From contig JAALGY010000043.1 of the NCBI GenBank assembly GCA_032358165.1, positions 248,001-312,000 on the forward strand: 64,000 nt of DNA. Direction: 5' to 3'. Of the stretch, positions 52,393-64,000 are shown piece by piece. How positions within the stretch are numbered: the first letter of the stretch is position 1; every line of letters begins with the position of its first letter. Under the pieces are notes generated by a model. The model ran no database searches. It saw nothing but the letters and a program-made list of their open reading frames with translations, and was not told the DNA's origin. The position numbers and the translations under genes were made by a program. This DNA comes from Diplosphaera chodatii. Lineage: Eukaryota > Chlorophyta > Trebouxiophyceae > Prasiolales > Stichococcaceae.

Positions 52393-53640
52393 TGCAGCTT
52401 CATCAGCAGTCCAGCGGCAGCCTTTTCAAGACGCAGCAGCACTGTCACCAATGCCGGCCGAAGCGGCTGATGCCGGAAACCATGCCAGCAGCTTTCCTAT
52501 GAACTCTCTGCCTTCAGATCTGCTGCTGCAAGTGCTCCTACCGGTTGGCAGCGCGGAGCTGCTGCGTGTCTCCCAGGTCCCCGGTTGCTTGCGCTAGCGT
52601 GCATGCTCGAGCTACTGCACGTCACTGTACGCATCGTGCCCAGCTGAGTCGATGTTGTGCATGCGCAGGTGTCTGCCACATTTGCAAGGGCATGCGAGGA
52701 GTGCTTCAGGTTGCAATGTCAGCAGCAGGGCTGGCGCTTTCCCCGTATCCCTCGAGATGCAACTGCTGGGCGCAAATGCTTCCCCTGGCGAGCCCTGTAC
52801 AGGTGCATGACGAAGTCAGCTTAGCGTCTGGGGCTTTCGGCATGCTCCCGTGCACGCTATGCAGCTTGGCTGCGGTTCAAAGACTGACCCTCGAGTGCAG
52901 GCGCCACGCCTGCAGAGCCTGCGGTGGGATTGGGGTATTCCCATGTCGCCATGGACTTGGCGTCATGCGCGGCAACAGCTGCTTGTTCCTGATCTGCAAG
53001 CGCTGCAGGTGTGCTGTGTTGAGGACGTCAGCCTCTGTCCGCAGGACAACGTGTATCGATTTGCCCGGCATGTCCTCAGTATCCTTTAGTTTACGGGGCG
53101 CAGCAACCGTGCATGTTGCATCTGCAGTCAGCAGGAGCCTGTGCAGCAACGGCTGGCGCAAGGCGGAATTCATGTTGATCTCTTTGGTGTTAACGGCCAG
53201 AAGTTGCTACCCGCAAAGAGGAAAGGTGTCACCAGGCAACGGCAGCGGTCGTAGAGGAAAGTTCGTCTGTAAGGCATCAGGGATCTCCCTCGCAAGTGGG
53301 AGGAGATGTATCATGTGGAAGGCTGAATAGCATCAGCAGGCGGACAGCAAGCATGACGTGGAGGCATGTTGGAACAAGCCTGAGCAGGTGTGCTGAACAG
53401 CATGATGCATGCGTCTGTCGTTGCTGGCGATCATAGGTGGCGGTTTCAGTTGAAGGGCAGTCGGTCTGATCTGCGCCTGAACACTGCCTGTGCTGCTGCA
53501 GCAGCCTTGAGCAGACCACGGGGAGGCATACGAGGACCGCAGTCTCTCTACGTATCAGCAGCTGAGGGTTGCGCTGGAGTGGTTGTGCCTGTTTGCCAGT
53601 CCGGTATGGAACAGGATGCAGCAGTGTTTGACGCCTGCTG
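52385..53640 (+). CDS. F-box protein (3' exons uncertain)
   Basis: Likely substrate adaptor of an SCF ubiquitin ligase. The ATG at 52385 gives a 38-residue low-complexity leader (STAASSAVQRQPFQDAAALS), then NSLPSDLLLQVLLPVGSAEL and LRVSQ to a donor at about 52575. The next exon (52668-52800) continues VSATFARACEECFRLQCQQQ and GWRFPRIP...FPWRALYR. Together these form an F-box (LPxDLLLxVL...LLRVSQVSxxF). Later candidate coding blocks at about 52825-53010 (LQSLRWDWGIPMSPWTWRHA) and 53520-53640 (YEDRSLSTYQQLRVALEWLC) are weak, and I cannot define the substrate-binding domain or the stop codon. Convergent with mitochondrial Hsp70. Confidence 0.6.
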
Positions 53641-53834
53641 GTGACTGGGTGATGAGGCAGGCCAGCATGATGCATTCTGTCAGCCACTTCACACACCTCA
53701 TGAACAGGCTGTCCTGTGCATCAACTGCCCAATTCATGCACCTGCAACTAGCTGCTGCAGAGCTGGCAACTCACAGTGTCCCTGCGACTCGGTCAGAGAT
53801 GAATGCACTCTCACGCAATTGGCCTATCGACGCA

Positions 53835-58490
<4,656 letters not shown>

Positions 58491-59135
58491 CGTTGAACCC
58501 TTTGCCGTCCAGTCACTTCCTGCACAAGTTGTGTGGGCCTTGCAGGGCCTGGCAGTCTCGCGAGCTGAAGCTGCGGGTGCCAGCAAGAGGCTTCCTGCCG
58601 CCAGATGACGTCACCTACTCACGTGCAAGGGGGTGGGAATTTTGCCCGACGCAGGCAGCTCTCACATAGCCACGGACACACATAGCGCAGCAGGATCCAG
58701 GACTTTGTGCAGCTACCGCAGCAAACTGATGTCCTCCTGAGACTGTCACATCTCTGCGTGCTGCATTGTTGATTGGCTTTCGCGAAGTTCGGTCTGGCCG
58801 ACACTCCGAAACGGAGCAGCATACAGTTTCAAGCTGTAGGTTATAGGTCTCAATACCAAGCATAAAACCTGGCACTATGCTAGTCTAGACGCATACTCAA
58901 CAACGACCAGGCTTGCCGAGCCTTGACGCAGATGCGGGTGTGTCAGCAGCCTTGCCGTTGCGTCATGTTTATGTGGCACACGCATGCCAGACAAGCAGTC
59001 AGTCGGTGCGCGACCAGCGCACATGACTACGTCAGGCAGCCAAGGTGTTCGCAGCACACGCTGGCACTGCGAACAGCACAGTCGCAACACCATGCACACC
59101 AGCAACAGCGTCACGGCATTGGATGCCCTCCAGCC
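58491..59135. promoter_or_regulatory. Divergent promoter region (mtHsp70 / DEAD-box helicase)
   Basis: 645 bp between candidate starts. The helicase start is not certain: an in-frame ATG at 58965 would shorten this region. I see no convincing heat-shock element array and no TATA box next to the Hsp70 ATG. Confidence 0.35.
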
Positions 59136-61889
59136 ATGCCAGCCAGACGCCAGGCGCAGCTCAGACAAATCTGGTGTCAGGCCATAGCTTCAGACGAGCA
59201 GACAGGGGCTGCTGCTACAAGCGACAGCCGGCGCACGCCGTTTGAGCAGCTCGGCGTGGACAGCCGTCTTGCGGTAAACATGTCATAACTGGCGCTCTAG
59301 CCATGCGATCCATGGGACGCCACATGCTCAGCTCATGCCAAGCGTTTCTGCTCCGCTCGCAGGCACAACTGCGGTCCGAGGACATCACTGAGCCCACAGC
59401 GGTGCAAGCAGCAGCGATTCCCAGGGTCCTGCAGGGCGGGAATGTTGCCATTCAGTGCTACACTGGCTCTGGCAAGGTGCGGTACGGAACCGGACCACAG
59501 GCTGCAAGTATGGTCAGCCACAAGGAATTTAATTCATCTGCAAACACACCCGCCGAAACCCGCTGCTGTTGCACTGCAGACGCTGTCGTACCTGCTGCCC
59601 GTGCTGACAGCCGCGATCGCACGCGCCGAGGCCGAGAGCCGGGCCGCTGCGGCGGCCAGCACCAGGGCGCAGCAGCAGCAGTGGGGCACGCTGCAGGCGG
59701 TCGTCGTGGTGCCCTCGCGCGAGCTGGCCATGCAGATCGTGCGGGTGGCGCAGGGCCTGCTGCCGCCCGGGGCGCGGGGAGCGGTGCAGCAGTGCATCGG
59801 CGGCGCCAACCCCCATCGTCAGGTCTGAAGGCCCAAGAGGCATGTGGTGGCAAACCTGATGCGGTCCAGGACATGGCGGAGATGTCTGCAGTGCGTGCCT
59901 TGCCCAGCTGCATGGCAGCTTAGCTGGGCTCGGCACTTGCAGGTCACATTGCTGGTGTCCAGTCAATATTGCTCGCTGCCGAAGTGCTCCATGGGTGTTT
60001 AGGTTTTGCCTGCCCCACAGCTGTGTTGGTTTATCATCACCATCAAGGTTCCAGGGATCTGTAAGCGTATGCATATCGGCTGCAGGCGCAGGCGATCAAG
60101 GACAACCGGCCGGTGCTGGCGGTCGGCACGCCCGGCCGCCTGGCGGAGCTCAGCCGGGAGGGCGTGCTGCAGACGCACCGCACCGCGGCGCTGGTGCTGG
60201 ACGAGGTGGACCAGCTGCTGGCGCCCAACTTCCGGGAGGACCTGTCCCGCATCCTGGAGCACACAGGTGGGGTGCACCCTCGGTGCACACCCTTTGGTCT
60301 GGGAAGCTGGGGGCGCAGCGGCAGAAGGAAGCAGCAGCGGTCGGCGTTCATGCGCATCTCTGGCAGGACATTGATCTGTGTCGTCAGCCCTGTACGGATG
60401 GGTGCACTCCCTGTCCGATTGTCAGCGTGGGGGGCCCTACCTCCTGTATGTGGACGCGCAGGGAAGCGGTGCGAGGGTGGGCGGCAGACCGTGCTGGTGT
60501 CCGCAACGCTGACGCCTGCGGTGTTGGCAACATGCTCGCAGTGGTGCCCCAATCTGCAGCCGGTGATGGTGGGTGCCGACTCGGCAGCCGAACCCTCCGT
60601 CAGCGTGGCTGAAGCGCCTGCTGCCTCCACACCCGATGTCCAGCACAGCAGCGTCGATGTACAGCAGGCGCCACAGTGGGGCTGGGATACAGACACGCGA
60701 CCAGCAGACCGTAAGTCGCTTGGCCAGCATTGTGGTGCTGGCCCATGCTCGTTCAGCATAGGTCAATGTGGTTTACCAACAACCTGTGGTGAGCATCTGC
60801 AGCGTTTGCAGGTTTACTGTCTCACTCATAACGACGACTGCATCTGCCATGCCCACGCCCCCTTGCTGATGCGATGCACAGGCACAGAGGTGCAGCAGGC
60901 CGCCAGTGCCCAGGCAGGTGCGGCGCTGCCTCCGCACATCCGGCACATGTACGTGGTCACGCCACCACACCGCCGTGTCGACTTTCTCCGCCGCACCATC
61001 CACGCGCTTGAAGCGCAGCGGTGCCTGGTCTTCATGAACTTCCAGCAGCGCCTGAAGGTGACGATCCCAGCCGTGCTGGCATACCTGCATGTACAGGGCA
61101 GCAGAATCGTGCTGATGCACAGGTTCACATCTGAATCCCAAAAGTGCCATGCCCATTGCTCCTGCACGCATCAAGATGTTGCAGCTGCCAAAGCTTGCTG
61201 ACCTGGATGGCGTCTGCTGAATCAGGACACTCAGTTCAAGCTGGAGGCAGGCGGCATGAGGGTTGCGTGCTTGCATGGGGAGCTCAGCAAGATGCAGCGT
61301 CAGAAGATCCTGGCGCAGTTCATTGATGGCCGTTTCCGTGCGCTGGTAAGCCATTTCGGATGACTGCGTGCAACGAGACGGGGATGTGCTGCAGCCAAAC
61401 GTTGCGTGCCGAGTCCTGCCCAGCATGCTCCAGACGGGGTTTACTCAACCTATTCAGTGTTGTGTGTCTGCCCAGATTGTGAGCGACATGGCGGCGCGCG
61501 GCCTGGATGTGGTGGACTGCGATGCGGTCTTCAACCTGGAGTTACCCAGCGATGCAGCGGGCTATGCGCACCGAGCTGGCCGAACAGCTCGCGCCGGCCG
61601 GTGAGTACATGCTGTGTGAAGTCCGGGGAATGCTGTGACAATTGCAACCTGAAGCACCAATGCATGCAATGTGCATGTGAGCGAGCAGCAGGCAGCTGCT
61701 TGTCCGGGAAGCATGCCAGACTGTGTGCATCTTTGTCACAGGGAGGGCACCGTCATTTCGCTGGTCACGCCTGGGGAGGCGTTTGTTGTGGAGAAGATGG
61801 CCAGGAAATTGCAGGTCGACATCCCGGAGGTGGATGTCGCGGGTGGTGATATCAAGTATTGTGACCGACGGACACCAATACGGTCTTGA
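59136..61889 (+). CDS. DEAD-box family RNA helicase with DEVD motif II, probably organellar
   Basis: ATP-dependent RNA helicase. The candidate ATG at 59136 starts MPARRQAQLRQIWCQAIA, plausible as a targeting peptide. The Q-motif region is split between exons: RRTPFEQLGVDSRLA (ending 59274) and LRSEDITEPTAVQAAAIPRV (from 59361). Motif I is IQCYTGSGK|T; Ia VVVVPSRELAMQI; GG GGANPHRQ; Ib VLAVGTPGRLAELSREG; II VLDEVDQLLAPNF, where Val replaces the Ala of DEAD; III TVLVSATLTPA; IV RCLVFMNFQQRLK; V VSDMAARGLDVVDCDAVFNL; VI YAHRAGRTARAGREGTVISL. It ends KYCDRRTPIRS with TGA at 61887-61889. A low-complexity insert (about 60560-60705) follows motif III. DEVD also occurs in plant RH47-type mitochondrial/plastid helicases, which this may resemble. 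Head-to-head with mtHsp70. Confidence 0.9.
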
Positions 61890-62478
61890 TTGCCTTTGAC
61901 GAAAGTTGATCAGGAGTGGTTTGCAGCATGAATTCAGATGCAGAGTATTGCAGCGCCGTCTCTACGTTGTACTCAGAATTGCAGCACACTATAAGAGGTA
62001 GCCAATATAGGCTGCATCATTGCAAAGGCGCTGCAAGGTGTGCCGGTACACGCGGTACATCATCAGACGGTCAGCTCGACTTAATGCGACATGAAGACAT
62101 CATCGCACAAGTCCACTTCGGTTTGCATGTGACCTTAGTTCGAGGTAGCCTCAAACGGACAGCAAGCACTGTGGCGAGTCAAGGGCTTGCTGGCACGTCA
62201 GGGCTCTGCGAGCGCATCGCATTGATGACATGGGCCCCACAAGAGCTCCCAAACAAGCTCACCGGCAGGCGACAGAGAGCAAATAGTGCTTGCTGCTCGT
62301 GAGGCCATTCGAGGCCGCCTCAACTGCAGACTCCTGTCTGCAAACTGCTACAACAGGTGAGAGATCTGTCAGTCCATCATTATATACAAACCGTTCAGGC
62401 CAGCACGAACGTCTCAAACGTCCTACCAAACATTCATATAATGCTGTATCGTGTCATGGCCAGGGTTGCCAAAGGTGC
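61890..62478. other. Intergenic region upstream of the galactosyltransferase
   Basis: About 590 bp without supported coding sequence. A TATATA element at 62391-62396 lies about 85 bp before the next ATG and is a candidate TATA box. Confidence 0.35.
62391..62396 (+). promoter_or_regulatory. Candidate TATA box of the galactosyltransferase gene
   Basis: TATATA followed by CAAA in an otherwise mixed-composition upstream region, 83-88 bp before the ATG at 62479. Position is reasonable for a short 5' UTR; no other support. Confidence 0.3.
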
Positions 62479-63857
62479 ATGCCCGGTCCAAGACTGCGGC
62501 GGCGCCGACCTTTCGCTGCCGTGGCGACATGCGCTGCACTTGTGCTGCTTGCGGTGCTGTGCATCATCCTGACCACCCGCCTGTCGCGCTGCAATGCCGC
62601 TCAGCTGGAAACCTTCAGCAGGGTCAGCGCCAGCAGAATGGAGCAGCAGCATCGGCAGCGCAGCACAGATGGGCGACGGCCGCGGCTTGCGGTGTTGATT
62701 CCGTTTCGGGACCGCCAGCAGCAGCTGGCCGCGATGCTGCCGATCACGGCGGGTTGCCTGGCGCGCAGTGGTGTCGATGCCAGCATATTCGTACTGGAGC
62801 AGGCGCCCGGGCTGCACTTCAACCGCGGGGCGCTGCTCAACGCGGGCGCCCTGCTGCTGGCTGGCAGCGGCTACGACTGCTTGGTGTTTCACGACGTAGA
62901 CACCGTTTGCGGCCCTCGTGAAACGGTGGGTGGCTTGATGCATAGCGGCGTGCCGCTGCCACACCGTTGAGCGTGCAGGCAGCCGACGCCCACGGTAGCA
63001 TTCGCTGCCATCACCGGGGGAACCATGCATGGCATCATGCTGCAGGGTGGTGAATCGGATACACTTCATCGGTGCTCCCTCTGCAGGTGGCATATCGGTG
63101 CCCTGCCGGGAACGTGCCGCTGCACCTGACGCCGCCGGGCCTGCACCCGCGGGACGACTACCCCGAGTTCCTGGGCGGCAACATCGTCTTCACGCCGGCG
63201 CAGTTTGCCCGCATCAACGGCTTCCATGTGCGATGCTTGGCACCGATGCTCAAATCATGCTTGGCGTACAGCATTGAACTGCCCATAAATCTCAGGTCGG
63301 TAGGTGTTAGATGTGGCGTTGAGCATGTATAGCATGTTGTGTGGTCAATGTGGTGACCATGCCACATACTGAGCTGCGCAGAACGCATTCTGGGGCTGGG
63401 GCAAGGAGGACAACAACATGGTGCGGCGGCTGCAGCTGCACGGCATGTGGCCGCCAGAGCGCCCGCACGTGCGGCAGCGCCCACAGCGGGTGCTTGACTC
63501 TTTCTACACAGCAAATCCTGCTGCGACTTTGATGGGAACGCCTCGTGTTAGCTATTTGATGTGGCTGTGATTTGACGGCGATTCGTGCCAAAAGGCATCG
63601 TATGTGTGCAGGACTACTATTGGCGGCACCTGGACCACCGGCGATCCTACCCGGTGACCGTCAAGTCGCGGACGGGCGCCAACACCACGCAGCTGGCCAA
63701 CCTCCACCCGCAAGTGCACAATGACAATCGCACGGGGCTGCGGGAGATGCGCTTCAGGGTGCAACGGATCGACCCAGTGGGCAACGCAACATGCATGGTC
63801 ATTGAGCTAGAGTGCAATAGGTCTCTGACTCCCTGGTGTGAGCAAATGCCAGGATGA
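62479..63857 (+). CDS. Beta-1,4-galactosyltransferase, family GT7, B4GALT7-like
   Basis: Type II Golgi membrane enzyme; animal B4GALT7 adds galactose to xylose in the glycosaminoglycan linker. The ATG at 62479 starts MPGPRLRRRRPFAAVATCAA, a basic cytosolic tail, followed by a single membrane helix (ALVLLAVLCIILTTRL). Catalytic domain: LAVLIPFRDRQQQLAAMLPI, FVLEQAPGLHFNRGALLNAG, then YDCLVFHDVDTV with the metal-binding DVD. Next exons: DYPEFLGGNIVFTPAQFARI, NGFHV; NAFWGWGKEDNNMVRRLQLH (consensus GWGxEDD, here EDN); and a final exon from about 63612 with QDYYWRHLDHRRSYPVTVKS and CMVIELECNRSLTPWCEQ, the recognisable B4GALT7 end. TGA is at 63855-63857. About 380 codons in four to five exons. The acceptor in algae is unknown. 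Confidence 0.88.
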
Positions 63858-64000
63858 GGGGTTTGTGGGTCGACGATGTGTGTCATGCATTATTTTGGCC
63901 CGGGGTATCGGAGTGTGGTGACACTGACTTACACACACTGAGCTCCCGTGAAACAATGATATACATGCATCCTCAACAGCAGGCTTCAACAGATTGTGCG

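Noticed and set aside
52545..53330. 261-codon plus-strand frame, Cys/Arg-rich
   Set aside because: It is out of frame with the F-box exon at 52668-52800 and reads through obvious intron boundaries. The Cys richness comes from TGC-rich DNA, not from a zinc-binding pattern.

Overview
This is nuclear DNA from a eukaryote, most likely a green alga (chlorophyte). The genes are broken into many short GC-rich exons by introns of roughly 100-300 bp. Donors are mostly GTGAG/GTGCG-type and acceptors are often TGCAG. The products are eukaryotic: condensin II, MTR4, TBCD, CDT2, SDHAF2. The closest relatives I can recall for several are plant or algal forms: a TOM2A-like tetraspanin, an ascorbate peroxidase with a peroxisome-type tail anchor, and a plant-type methyltransferase. 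I cannot name the species. No tRNA, rRNA, transposon or CRISPR was seen. Exon joins were inferred by eye, so outer limits are approximate unless a start or stop codon is stated.

Layout, left to right: condensin-II subunit CAP-D3 (-, runs off the left edge); ceramide kinase (+); an unrecognised beta-barrel-like protein (-); a divergent tail-anchored ascorbate peroxidase (+); an MTA1-type MT-A70 methyltransferase, candidate DNA 6mA writer (-); exosome helicase MTR4 (+); a SAM-dependent methyltransferase followed in phase by a sigma-70 region 4 module (+); CDT2, substrate receptor of CRL4 (-); tubulin cofactor D (+); a tetraspanin with an extensin-like SPPPP loop (-); PLP-homeostasis protein PLPBP (+); a DUF1764 protein (-); SDH assembly factor 2 (+); an alpha/beta hydrolase (+); an unrecognised protein (+); a divergent peptidyl-tRNA hydrolase 2 (-); an F-box protein (+); mitochondrial Hsp70 (-); a DEAD-box (DEVD) helicase (+); and a beta-1,4-galactosyltransferase of the B4GALT7 type (+).

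The genes do not form one pathway. Themes recur: chromosome and cell-cycle control (CAP-D3, CDT2, TBCD, perhaps MTA1), RNA and translation (MTR4, DEAD-box helicase, PTH2) and mitochondrial biogenesis (Hsp70, SDHAF2). The arrangement is striking: each of the eight minus-strand genes is head-to-head with a plus-strand neighbour across a gap below about 0.85 kb, so most promoters are probably bidirectional.

The observations most worth following are the MTA1-type methyltransferase, the apparent methyltransferase/sigma-region-4 fusion, the extensin-like tetraspanin loop, the peroxidase lacking canonical distal and ascorbate-site residues, and the CDT2 carrying its own PIP box and KEN box.
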